Below, piece by piece: positions 44,935-52,962 of a stretch of 64,000 nucleotides of DNA. Position 1 is the first letter of the stretch; each line of letters begins with the position of its first letter. The position numbers and the translations under genes are program-made. This DNA is from Alphaproteobacteria bacterium (GTDB lineage Bacteria; Pseudomonadota; Alphaproteobacteria; UBA8366). The notes beneath the pieces are model-generated. The model ran no database searches. It saw nothing but the letters and a program-made list of their open reading frames with translations, and was not told the origin of the DNA. Location: the NCBI GenBank assembly GCA_021774335.1, contig JAJFJD010000012.1, positions 124,001 through 188,000 on the forward strand, given 5' to 3'.

Positions 44935-45778
44935 GCTTGACTACCTCATCCTCGAGCACGCGGTCGGCAAAGATCATGTTGTGGATCTTAGTCTGCAGTT
45001 CCGCGAAGCCATCCCCGCCGAGCGTCGCAATTGAGTGTTCGTGGGCGTTCAATTCCGCTTTCACCTGTCCCGGATGGGGCGACATGATGAGAACTCGGCT
45101 GCCGACGATCACCGCTTCTTCGATCGAATGCGTGACGAACAACACGGTGAACTTCGTGTCTTCCCACAAGGCGAGCAGTTCTTCCTGCATTTGACGGCGG
45201 GTAAGCGCGTCAAGCGCCGCAAAGGGCTCGTCCATGAGAAGGATCGCCGGTTCCATCGCCATGCCGCGCGCGATCGCGACGCGTTGCTTCATGCCGCCGG
45301 ACAGCATATGCGGATAGGTGTCCTCGAAGCGCTCCAGCTTGACCTTCTGGATGTACTCCATGGCGATGTCGTTGGCTTCGCTCTTATTGCTGCAGCGGCC
45401 ACCGTTCATCAAGGCGAAAGTGATGTTCTCCTTGACCGTCTTCCACGGTAGAAGCTGATCGAATTCCTGAAACACCATCACGCGGTCCGGTCCCGGCTCG
45501 GTGACGATGTTGCCGTTGAGCCGCATCTCCCCCTCGACGGGATGGAGATAACCGGCGACAGACTTCAACAATGTCGACTTACCGCAGCCCGACGGTCCGA
45601 GGATGACGAAACGGTCGGCCTCGAAAACCTGAAAGCCGACACGGTAGGTCGCCGTAATCAGATGTTCCTTGGTCTTGTACTGGATCGTGACGCCTTCGAC
45701 ATCGAGAATCGGGGCGTCCGGCTTGGGAGCGGCGGACGTTGGGTCCGCCGCTCCTGTCGTCGTTACCTCTGAATGCAT
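44927..45778 (-). CDS. ABC transporter ATP-binding protein (SsuB/TauB type)
   Basis: 283-residue ATPase driving the importer. Walker A is ILGPSGCGKSTLLKS, the Q-loop is MVFQEFDQLLPW, the signature is MLSGGMKQRVAIARGMA, Walker B is ILLMDEPFAALDAL and the switch His is in FVTHSIEEAVIVGSRV. This set matches the nitrate/sulfonate/bicarbonate importer group. It follows the binding-protein gene by seven bases and overlaps the first permease. Confidence 0.94.
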   Translation of the reverse strand: MHSEVTTTGAADPTSAAPKPDAPILDVEGVTIQYKTKEHLITATYRVGFQVFEADRFVILGPSGCGKSTLLKSVAGYLHPVEGEMRLNGNIVTEPGPDRVMVFQEFDQLLPWKTVKENITFALMNGGRCSNKSEANDIAMEYIQKVKLERFEDTYPHMLSGGMKQRVAIARGMAMEPAILLMDEPFAALDALTRRQMQEELLALWEDTKFTVLFVTHSIEEAVIVGSRVLIMSPHPGQVKAELNAHEHSIATLGGDGFAELQTKIHNMIFADRVLEDEVVKHG

Positions 45779-45785
45779 TACCGAC

Positions 45786-46802
45786 TCAGCCGCCGTTTAA
45801 GCCGTGGCTGTTCGGCATGTAATAGTCTTTCCAGCTCTTGGCTTGCGGAATATCGCCGATCTTATGCAGGAAGTTGGCGTATTTCATCGTGTGCTGCGGC
45901 AGTTCCGAGAAGGCAATTTCCTTCGGGTTCGTCAGCAGCGCCTTCACCAGGGCCGGCTTCAACTTCGACTTGGTGTATTTGATGAAGACCTCGGCGGCCT
46001 TTTCAGGGTTCGCCTTGATCCAAGCGTAGGATTCGCGATAGGCGCCGATCACTGCGGCATAGGTTTTCGGGTTGGCCTTGCGGAACTTTTCATTCGTGCT
46101 CATGACCAGGACCGAATGCTCGCCGCCCAGAATGTCGTAGGACGTGATCACGTTGTGGATCTTGCCGCTCTGCAGTTCCTGATAGGAATACGGGAGCGTC
46201 GCAAAGTGGCTCTTGACCGTCTGGCCGCCTGACATCAGTGCGGCAAGCGCGATCGGATGCTTCATCGAAACGACGAGGTGATCGAGCTTATCGGCTTTGC
46301 CCCATTTATTTGCGGCGAACATCTGCAGTGTCACTGCCTGGATCGAAACCTTGGCGGCCGGCGTCGCAATCTTGTGGTCCTTGACCTTCAAGTAGTCTTC
46401 GACCGTCTTCACGTTCGGATCGTTGGAGTTCAGCTTCAACGGCATATTCGCCATGCTAATGGCGATCTTGAAGCGGCCTTTGGTCTTGCCCCAAAGCTTG
46501 AGGGCCGGGCCGACGCCGTGCGCGCCGAAGTCGATCGTGTCGGCGAGCAATGCCTTGTTGATATTGGCGCCACCGCTGATCTTGAACATCTTGATCTTCG
46601 GCGCGGCAATGCCTTGCTTCTTGGCGTGCTTTTCAATCAGGCCGAATTCCATGACGGCATGCAGCGGCACATAAAGGAGTCCAAACTGCTGGGCCATTCT
46701 GACGGTATCGGTTTCTGCGCTGGCGGTCGACGCGGCGCCAGCTGCCATAAGAGCAGCCATTGCCGGACCGGCGATGATTTTCGTGAGGGTAGAGCGCTTC
46801 AT
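45786..46802 (-). CDS. ABC transporter substrate-binding protein (SsuA/TauA/NMT1-like)
   Basis: Periplasmic receptor of the importer, 338 residues, with a Sec signal peptide (MKRSTLTKIIAGPAMAALMAAGAAS, cleavage near STASAE). The mature protein has DTIDFGAHGVGPALKLWGKT and MSGGQTVKSHFATLPYSYQEL, matching the NMT1/SsuA-like two-lobe fold. The frame begins at 46850, but ATG 46802 with GGGAGG seven bases upstream is the real start. First gene of the importer operon. Ligand unknown; association with two TauD-like enzymes suggests a sulfonate. Confidence 0.9.
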   Translation of the reverse strand: MKRSTLTKIIAGPAMAALMAAGAASTASAETDTVRMAQQFGLLYVPLHAVMEFGLIEKHAKKQGIAAPKIKMFKISGGANINKALLADTIDFGAHGVGPALKLWGKTKGRFKIAISMANMPLKLNSNDPNVKTVEDYLKVKDHKIATPAAKVSIQAVTLQMFAANKWGKADKLDHLVVSMKHPIALAALMSGGQTVKSHFATLPYSYQELQSGKIHNVITSYDILGGEHSVLVMSTNEKFRKANPKTYAAVIGAYRESYAWIKANPEKAAEVFIKYTKSKLKPALVKALLTNPKEIAFSELPQHTMKYANFLHKIGDIPQAKSWKDYYMPNSHGLNGG

Positions 46803-46932
46803 TAAATGCCTCCCTAAGCATGTTGTTTTCATTGCTGGCTCGTGCAGCAACTGATGGACGGTTCCCCATAAATTTCATTGTATCATTTTTTAGCGTGCGA
46901 TGAGCACCGCATGCTTCAGGAACCATTGGCTA

Positions 46933-46944
46933 ATTGTGTACAAT
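46933..46944. promoter_or_regulatory. Operator-like dyad ATTGT-GT-ACAAT
   Basis: A 12-base dyad with arms ATTGT and ACAAT around GT, lying in the 240-base gap between the second TauD gene and the importer operon. The TTGT-N2-ACAA form is typical of FadR-subgroup GntR regulators. No such regulator is in the window. The rest of this gap is AT-rich with no gene. Confidence 0.35.
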
Positions 46945-47042
46945 ATTGTCGTCCGTCGTAAACGTAAATCTTCGCTTTGCTGCCGATTGAGGCGAGAAAA
47001 CCGCTATTTTGAACTGAATCGGCGCTTCGTTGCGTGTTTCGT

Positions 47043-47900
47043 TTACTGGTGCGGTGCGTCTCCTTGAATTGTTGCCCGATGCATGTGGCGCGGTTCGGCC
47101 ATGTCGTAATCGGCGACAGCACGATGCATCAAGCAGCGATTGTCCCAGAATACAAGGTCGCGCGGTTGCCACTGATGCCGGTAGATGAACTCCGGGCGGG
47201 TCGCATGCGCGAACAGGAATTCTAGAATAGCCCGGCCTTCGTCTTCTGTCATGCCGACGATCCCGGCGGTGAATCCGGGATTGACGTAGAGCGCCTTCCG
47301 GCCGGAGTCTGGATGGGTCCGGACGATCGGGTGCGTCACCGGCGGCACCTTCATTTTTTCTGCCTCGGTCATCGGCGGCCGGCCCGGCAGTTTGGAGAAC
47401 ACTGTGTCATAGGCGTGCGTGTAGTCATGCATCGCCTGCAGGTCGGCGATGAGCGTCTTCATCGTGTCCGACAATGTCTCGTAGGCGAGATACATGTTCG
47501 CGAACATCGTGTCGCCGCCGGTCTTCGGAATTTCAACTGCATTCAACATCGAGCCGAGCGCCGGCAGCGGCATGTAGGACAGGTCGGAATGCCAGTACTG
47601 GCCGGCATAGATCGCGCCCTTCGGTTTGCCGTCCTCTTGAACGTTCGAAATCAGGAAAATCTTCGGGTTCTCTTCGTGCTGAAACCCTTCCAGCAGATGC
47701 GGTACCGACTCGCCGAACAATCCGCTGAATGTCACGAGTTGTTCGGGTGTCAGGGTCTGGTCCCGGAAAACCAAAACCGAGTGGTCGACAAATGCCTGCC
47801 GCACAGTCTCCAGGAGATTGCCGCCGAGCGGGTCCGATAGGTCGAGGCCGCGCAACTCTGCGCCGAGCGCGCCGCCGAGACGATTGATTTCAAGCGCCAT
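47043..47900 (-). CDS. TauD/TfdA family dioxygenase, copy 2
   Basis: 285-residue Fe(II)/2-oxoglutarate dioxygenase, paralogous to the copy at 42182-43048; the metal ligands H104 and D106 (QYWHSDLSYM) even have the same numbering. The distal His/Arg segment reads AEPRHMHRATIQGDAPHQ and the core VFWDNRCLMHRAV. GGGAGG lies upstream of the ATG. It is transcribed before the importer genes, separated from them by 240 bases. The differing substrate-loop residues suggest that the two copies act on different molecules or successive steps. Confidence 0.9.
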   Translation of the reverse strand: MALEINRLGGALGAELRGLDLSDPLGGNLLETVRQAFVDHSVLVFRDQTLTPEQLVTFSGLFGESVPHLLEGFQHEENPKIFLISNVQEDGKPKGAIYAGQYWHSDLSYMPLPALGSMLNAVEIPKTGGDTMFANMYLAYETLSDTMKTLIADLQAMHDYTHAYDTVFSKLPGRPPMTEAEKMKVPPVTHPIVRTHPDSGRKALYVNPGFTAGIVGMTEDEGRAILEFLFAHATRPEFIYRHQWQPRDLVFWDNRCLMHRAVADYDMAEPRHMHRATIQGDAPHQ

Positions 47901-47944
47901 TGTGGTTGACCTCCCGAGATATTGTTGACTTTATTGTCGACGAT

Positions 47945-47960
47945 TTGACCGTCAGGTCAA
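47945..47960. promoter_or_regulatory. TetR-like operator TTGACC-N4-GGTCAA
   Basis: A perfect 6-bp inverted repeat TTGACC-GTCA-GGTCAA in the divergent gap between the second TauD gene and the sdhB-like gene. The form and spacing resemble TetR-family operators. It could control one or both directions, linking the dioxygenases with the dehydrogenase operon. No TetR gene is in the window. Confidence 0.45.
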
Positions 47961-48074
47961 TGTCAGCGACAAATAATCTGCCGGACGTGGCTTGCCGGCA
48001 GGCATCAGCGGCTCATACTAAGGGTCAAAGTATCGATGCGGACAGGCGGCGTCGCGCACCGCCAGGGAGGTATT

Positions 48075-48809
48075 TTGTCCGAACAGAATAATGCCGGGGC
48101 GACCATCACGGTCGAAATCTGGCGAGGCCGCGATGACGGCCATTTCGACAGCTATTCAGTTCCGCACGAAGAGAAGCAAACGATCCTCGACGTGGTGACG
48201 TATATCCAGCGCCGCCTCGATCCGACGGTGTCCTACCGCTTCTCGTGCAGGATCGGCATGTGCGGGTCCTGCGCCATGATGGTCAACGGCGCGCCGCGCT
48301 GGACCTGCCGCACCCACGCGTCCAAGGTCGTGAAGGAAGGCAAAATCCGGCTTCAGCCGTTACGAAACCTCCCGGTGATCAAGGACCTGGTCACCGATAT
48401 GACCGTATTCTTCGATAAATGGCAGAAGGCCGGCGGCCGCTTCGAGCCGAGCCAGCCTGGATCGCAAGAGTTCGCCGACGTCTCCCCGGAAAGCAAGGAG
48501 CGCGCGGCGGCAAGCGCCGGAATCGAATGCATCGGGTGCGGAGTCTGTTATGCCGCATGCGACGTGGTGGCCTGGAATCCCGATTATCTCGGGCCTGCCC
48601 AGTTGAACCGAGCTTGGACTTTGGTGAACGACGTGCGCGACGCGGACCGTAAAGGGCATTTGGCCGCGGTCGCCGTCGATGCGGGATGTCATGCCTGCCA
48701 CAGCCATCAGAACTGCACGCGCTATTGTCCGAAGAGTCTGAACCCCACGTCGTCGATCGCCGGATTGAAGCGCGCGACGATGACGGCGGCGCTCAAGGGC
48801 GACCTATGA
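48075..48809 (+). CDS. Succinate dehydrogenase/fumarate reductase iron-sulfur subunit
   Basis: Electron-transfer subunit of a complex II-type enzyme, 244 residues. The [2Fe-2S] ligands are in SCRIGMCGSCAMMVNG plus a following TC; the second domain has CIGCGVCYAACD and CHSHQNCTRYCPK for the two other clusters. An additional Cys occurs in GCHACHSHQNC. In place of the usual CP after the first 4Fe set, an Asp follows. The start is TTG 48075 with GGGAGG at 48065-48070; the ATG at 48036 has no such site. First gene of the operon sdhB-C-D-A-fumarase. Confidence 0.9.
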   Translation: MSEQNNAGATITVEIWRGRDDGHFDSYSVPHEEKQTILDVVTYIQRRLDPTVSYRFSCRIGMCGSCAMMVNGAPRWTCRTHASKVVKEGKIRLQPLRNLPVIKDLVTDMTVFFDKWQKAGGRFEPSQPGSQEFADVSPESKERAAASAGIECIGCGVCYAACDVVAWNPDYLGPAQLNRAWTLVNDVRDADRKGHLAAVAVDAGCHACHSHQNCTRYCPKSLNPTSSIAGLKRATMTAALKGDL

Positions 48810-49141
48810 GCGGCCGCGTCGAACTATGGCTCTATGTCGCGCAGCGGCTGAGCGCGATGGTCTTGGCGCCGCTGGTGATCATCCATATTGCGACGATGGT
48901 ATATGCCATTCGCGACGGCTTGACCGCGGCGGAGATATTGAGTCGCACCGACGGCAGCATCTTCTGGGCGTGTTTCTATGGCTTGTTCGTCATAGCCGCC
49001 GCTGTGCACGGTGCGATTGGGCTGCGCGCAATCCTGCGGGAAATGACTGCCTGGCGTAGCAAGTCACTGGATGTTGCCGCCGGCGCATTCTGTCTGACGA
49101 TCCTGGTCCTGGGGTTGCGGGCGGTGGAAGCGGTGACATGA
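48806..49141 (+). CDS. Complex II-type membrane anchor subunit, first
   Basis: 111 residues with three hydrophobic segments (about 14-36, 50-75 and 88-108). VAQRLSAMVLAPLVIIHIATMVYA has the RLSA/His arrangement and VHGAIGLRAILRE a second conserved His, together fitting haem b ligation in SdhC/FrdC-type anchors. It overlaps sdhB by four bases (ATGA) and the next anchor gene by four. It would carry electrons to or from quinone. Confidence 0.82.
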   Translation: MSGRVELWLYVAQRLSAMVLAPLVIIHIATMVYAIRDGLTAAEILSRTDGSIFWACFYGLFVIAAAVHGAIGLRAILREMTAWRSKSLDVAAGAFCLTILVLGLRAVEAVT

Positions 49142-49485
49142 ACCGCAATTGGCCGACCCGCAATCACCCGACCTATTGGGCCTTCATCCTGCATCGGGTG
49201 TCGGGCTTGGGGCTGGCGATTTTTTTACCGGCGCATCTGTACGTTCTATCGCTAGCGCTGGAAGGTGAAGCGGCGCTCGACGGCTTTCTGCGGTGGACCG
49301 AAAACCCGATGGTGAAGGTCGCCGAGACCGGGTTGGTGATCCTTCTGGCGGCTCACATGGCGGGCGGTCTGCGCCTGCTGGCATTGGAGTTCTTGCCTTG
49401 GCAGGACTGGCAGAAGACATTGATTGCGGTGGCCAGCGGATTCGCGCTCGTGGTCGGGCTAGTCTTCCTGCTCGGCGCCTACTAG
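49138..49485 (+). CDS. Complex II-type membrane anchor subunit, second (SdhC-like)
   Basis: 115 residues, three membrane spans. It begins NWPTRNHPTYWAFILHRVSGLGLAIF, with HRVSG matching the HR(x)TG motif of SdhC and the following PAHLYVL supplying another His. Its start overlaps the previous gene by four bases. It ends 19 bases before the flavoprotein gene. Confidence 0.85.
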   Translation: MNRNWPTRNHPTYWAFILHRVSGLGLAIFLPAHLYVLSLALEGEAALDGFLRWTENPMVKVAETGLVILLAAHMAGGLRLLALEFLPWQDWQKTLIAVASGFALVVGLVFLLGAY

Positions 49486-49504
49486 AGAAACGGTTGGATA
49501 GACC

Positions 49505-51238
49505 ATGGTCGAGATCACACGCTCCAAAACCGACATTCTGATCCTGGGCAGCGGCGGCGCGGGCCTGTTTGCGGCGCTACATGCCCATAAGGCCGACCCT
49601 GACCTGTCAATAACGATCGCGGTCAAAGGGCTATTGGGGAAATGCGGCTGCACCCGCATGGTGCAGGGCGGATACAACGTCGCCATCGCGGACGAGGATT
49701 CCGTCGAGCGCCATTTCATGGACACGATCCTGGGCGGAAAATGGCTGAACCATCAGGAAATCTCCTGGAAGCTGGTGAACGTCGCGATCGAACGGATCCA
49801 TGAGTTGGAAAACGACATGGGGTGCTTCTTCGATCGCAACCCGGATGGCACGATCCATCAGAAAGCCTTCGCGGGACAAACCTTCGATCGCACTGTTCAC
49901 AAGGGCAGCCTGACCGGGATCGAAATCATCAGCCGCCTGGCCGAGCAGGTCTGGAGCCGCGGTATCCATCGGATGGAAGAGCATCGGGCGATTGCCTTGG
50001 TGCCGTCCACGGACGCGACGCGCATTGCCGGCGTGCTGATGATCGACATGCAGACCGGCGAGTTTCATTTGGTGCAGGCCAAGGCGGTGATGATCGGCAC
50101 CGGCGGCGGGCCGACCATGTACAAGTTCCATACCCCGTCGGGCGACAAGTCCTGCGATGGCATCGCGATGGCCTTGCGTGCGGGCTTGCCGCTGATCGAT
50201 ATGGAGATGGTGCAGTTCCACCCGACCGGCCTGGTCGCGGGCGTGGATACGCGCATCACCGGCACGATCATCGAGGAAGGCCTGCGCGGCGCCGGCGGTT
50301 ATCTGCTCGACGGCGCCGAACAGCGCTTCATGCATGAATTCGACGAGCGCGGCGAGCGGGCGACCCGCGATATCGTCAGCCGCGCCATGTACGAAATGAT
50401 GAAACAGGGACGAACCGCGCCGAACGGTGGCCTCTATATCACCATGGCGCATCTCGATCCGAAGATGGTCGTGCAGCAGTTCAAAGGCATGGTCGACCGC
50501 TGCCGCGATGTCGGCTTCGATCTTGTCGGTGGTTTGGTCGAGGTGGTGCCGACGGCGCATTACATGATGGGTGGCATTAAGTTTGACGAGAACTGCTTCA
50601 CCGACATTCCGGGCGTGTTCGTCGCGGGCGAGGACGCGGGTGGTGCGCATGGCGCGAACCGCCTCGGTGGCAACGGTGTCGCGAACTCGACCGTCTTCGG
50701 CGGCGTCGCTGGGGACACCATGGCCCCGTGGGTGCGCCGCGACGGCGAATTCTCCGATCCCGACGAGGCGGTCGTCGAAGAGACGATTTCGCGATGCCTC
50801 ACGCCCTTTTCGAACAACAGCGGCAGTGTCACCGACCTGCGGCTTCGACTCTACGATCTGATGTGGGAAGAGGTCGGCATCACCCGGACGGCCGAGAGTC
50901 TCAATCGCGGCCTCGCCGGTCTCGACGAGCTGGAGAACGACTTGCAGTCGATTGGGCTGGCGGAGAGCAACCGGGCCTTCAATCTCACCTGGCATGATTG
51001 GATGAATCTGGACAGCCAGATCCTGGTCAGCCGCGCCATCACGATGGCGGCTCTGGCGCGCGAGGATTCGCGCGGTGCGCATTTCCGGGACGATTTCCCT
51101 GAAACGCGTGATTTGGAGACCTCCGCCAACACGGTTGTTCGACGCGATGGTGATGCTATCTCCATTGATACGAGCCCCGTTGCCTTCACGCGGATCAAGC
51201 CCGGCGAGACTTTGCTCGCCGAAGACGCTGCCGACTAA
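49505..51238 (+). CDS. Succinate dehydrogenase/fumarate reductase flavoprotein subunit (atypical)
   Basis: 577-residue FAD protein interconverting succinate and fumarate, or acting on a related dicarboxylate. ILGSGGAGLFAALHA binds FAD; MVQFHPTGL, EGLRGAGGYLLDG, RDIVSRAMYEMM and the C-terminal GEDAGGAHGANRLGGNGVANSTVFGG contain the dicarboxylate-site residues of the family. At residues 47-56 the sequence is CGCTRMVQGG, where canonical SdhA has SHTVxAQGG; the His that bonds covalently to FAD is replaced by Cys49. The flavin is therefore probably non-covalent, or linked differently. Gene order B-C-D-A also differs from sdhCDAB. Confidence 0.9.
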   Translation: MVEITRSKTDILILGSGGAGLFAALHAHKADPDLSITIAVKGLLGKCGCTRMVQGGYNVAIADEDSVERHFMDTILGGKWLNHQEISWKLVNVAIERIHELENDMGCFFDRNPDGTIHQKAFAGQTFDRTVHKGSLTGIEIISRLAEQVWSRGIHRMEEHRAIALVPSTDATRIAGVLMIDMQTGEFHLVQAKAVMIGTGGGPTMYKFHTPSGDKSCDGIAMALRAGLPLIDMEMVQFHPTGLVAGVDTRITGTIIEEGLRGAGGYLLDGAEQRFMHEFDERGERATRDIVSRAMYEMMKQGRTAPNGGLYITMAHLDPKMVVQQFKGMVDRCRDVGFDLVGGLVEVVPTAHYMMGGIKFDENCFTDIPGVFVAGEDAGGAHGANRLGGNGVANSTVFGGVAGDTMAPWVRRDGEFSDPDEAVVEETISRCLTPFSNNSGSVTDLRLRLYDLMWEEVGITRTAESLNRGLAGLDELENDLQSIGLAESNRAFNLTWHDWMNLDSQILVSRAITMAALAREDSRGAHFRDDFPETRDLETSANTVVRRDGDAISIDTSPVAFTRIKPGETLLAEDAAD

Positions 51239-51250
51239 GAGAGGTGCGCC

Positions 51251-52213
51251 ATGATTAAGAAAGACAAGATCCTCGAAGCGGGAAAGGAAATCATGAGCCG
51301 CGCGGCGATTGAAATCCCGCGCGACTACAAGGATGGCATCGGGTTGATGGTCGAGCAGGAGGAAGAGGAGCTAAGCCGCTTCGTCCTGCAGTCGATGCTG
51401 GAAAACTGGGATGCGGCCGAGGAAGACCGTCGCGCCATGTGCGCCGATACAGGCGTGCCGCGTTACTTCGTGAAGGCGGGAAACGAGGCGCAGATCGAAG
51501 GCGGGTTCGTGGCGCTGGAACACATGCTACGGCAGGCGACGGCGGAAGCGACCTATGATATTCCGCTGCGCCCGAACCGTGTCCATCCCCTCAGCCGCCA
51601 CGACAACAACAACAATGTCGGCATCAACGCACCAGAGATTGAGTTCAGCTTCGAACCTGACGCGGATTGGGTCGATGTCACGTCGGTTCACAAAGGCGGG
51701 CTGTTCGGCAGCGATTACCGCATGCTTTTCCCGGGCGATGGCATCGACGGCATCAGGAAATTCTTTCTCGACGTGATGTATGAATTCGGACGGCGGGGAT
51801 TAGCCTGCCAACCGGCGATCGTCGGTGTTGGGCTGGGCGGCAGCAAAGACATCGCCATGACGCTCGGCAAGCAAGCGGCCTGCCTGCGAACAGTCGGCGA
51901 GGCGAACCCGGATCCGGAGATCGCGGCGCTCGAGGCCGAGTTGAAGGAGAGGGGCAACAGTATCGGCATGGGGCCAATGGGCTTCGTCGGCAAATCCATG
52001 GTGATCGACTGCCATATCGAGGTCGGCTACACGCATACCGGCGGCATGCCGATGAGCGTGCACAGCTTCTGCCTGTCGTCGCGCCGCGCGACCGCCCGGC
52101 TGCATGCCGACGGCGGCGTCGAATATCGCACGGATCCGCAGTGGTTCACGCCGTATATGCGCCGCGACACGGTCGATTGGGCGACGACGGAGACGGCGAG
52201 GGTCGCGGGATGA
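51251..52213 (+). CDS. Class I fumarase/tartrate dehydratase, alpha subunit
   Basis: 320-residue subunit of a two-subunit [4Fe-4S] hydro-lyase (fumarate to malate, or tartrate dehydration). Cluster Cys candidates are in RAMCADTGVPRYFV, RKAACLRTVGEANPDPE-like GKQAACLRTVGEAN, and the Cys of VIDCHIEVGYTHTGGMP. The DNNNNVGINAPEIEF segment and SRHDNN are typical. It follows the flavoprotein by 12 bases, so succinate could pass through fumarate to malate within one operon. The stop overlaps the beta-subunit ATG. Confidence 0.88.
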   Translation: MIKKDKILEAGKEIMSRAAIEIPRDYKDGIGLMVEQEEEELSRFVLQSMLENWDAAEEDRRAMCADTGVPRYFVKAGNEAQIEGGFVALEHMLRQATAEATYDIPLRPNRVHPLSRHDNNNNVGINAPEIEFSFEPDADWVDVTSVHKGGLFGSDYRMLFPGDGIDGIRKFFLDVMYEFGRRGLACQPAIVGVGLGGSKDIAMTLGKQAACLRTVGEANPDPEIAALEAELKERGNSIGMGPMGFVGKSMVIDCHIEVGYTHTGGMPMSVHSFCLSSRRATARLHADGGVEYRTDPQWFTPYMRRDTVDWATTETARVAG

Positions 52214-52869
52214 GAAAAGTTCACCTAACGATACCAATCACCGACGAAGATCTCGAAGGGTTGGAGCTTGGCGACGCGGTCTATCTGGACGGCATCGTCT
52301 ATACCGGGCGGGAGGGCGTCTATAACCGCGCGCTTGGCGAAGGCATCAAGCCGCCGGTCGATTTGAAGGCGCTGTCGAACGTGACCTTCCATTGCTCACC
52401 CGCGGCGGCGGTACGGCCGGATGGGACTTATAACATCGGTGCGGTGACCGCGACGGCGAGCTTCCGCTTCGCTAAATGGCTGACCGAATGGTTCGAGCTG
52501 TCGGGCGTCAAGATCATCATGGGCAAGGGCGGCATGTCCGAAGAGGACTACCGCAAATATTTCGTGCCGAACAAGGCGATCTATCTGACCACGGTCGGAT
52601 ACGGCACCGGGGCCTTGCTGGGCCGCGGCATCAAGCGGGTCAAGGACGTGCTGTGGCTTGAAGAACTGGGTATCGCGCAGGCGATCTGGGTACTGGAAGT
52701 GGAGAACTTCGGCCCGTTTTTGGTCGAGAGCGACCTGCAGGGCAATAGCTTGTTCGAGCGGGAGAATCGCCGGACGCAGCCGATGGTGGCCAAGGCGTTC
52801 GAAGGGCTGAAAGAGCCTGCCCTCAAGCGGTACGGAGAGACCACCTCGCGCGAAGACGAGGTGGTCTGA
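52210..52869 (+). CDS. Class I fumarase/tartrate dehydratase, beta subunit
   Basis: 219-residue partner subunit. LTIPITDEDLEGLELGDAVYLDGIVYTGRE at the start, FHCSPAA, the KGGMSEEDYRKYFV segment with the conserved KGG, and WVLEVENFGPFLVESDLQGNSLFE match TtdB/FumB C-terminal domains. ATG 52210 overlaps the alpha gene by four bases; the longer frame to 52141 is shadow. Fumarate and tartrate enzymes cannot be separated by eye, but the dehydrogenase context favours fumarate. Confidence 0.88.
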   Translation: MRKVHLTIPITDEDLEGLELGDAVYLDGIVYTGREGVYNRALGEGIKPPVDLKALSNVTFHCSPAAAVRPDGTYNIGAVTATASFRFAKWLTEWFELSGVKIIMGKGGMSEEDYRKYFVPNKAIYLTTVGYGTGALLGRGIKRVKDVLWLEELGIAQAIWVLEVENFGPFLVESDLQGNSLFERENRRTQPMVAKAFEGLKEPALKRYGETTSREDEVV

Positions 52870-52917
52870 CCGTTGGGGAGGATGCAGCTTACGCTGCGGT
52901 AGGCGGTAACTTTAGTG

Positions 52918-52944
52918 CGGCTGCGCCGTGGCGCGACGCAGCCG
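52918..52944. terminator. Hairpin between convergent fumarase and porin genes
   Basis: CGGCTGCG (52918-52925) pairs with CGCAGCCG (52937-52944). A smaller GCAGC-TTAC-GCTGC hairpin lies at 52884-52897. Both sit in the 93-base convergent gap and probably end or protect the two transcripts; neither has a clear U-run. Confidence 0.5.
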
Positions 52945-52962
52945 ATTGCCGAAACTTTCGCC

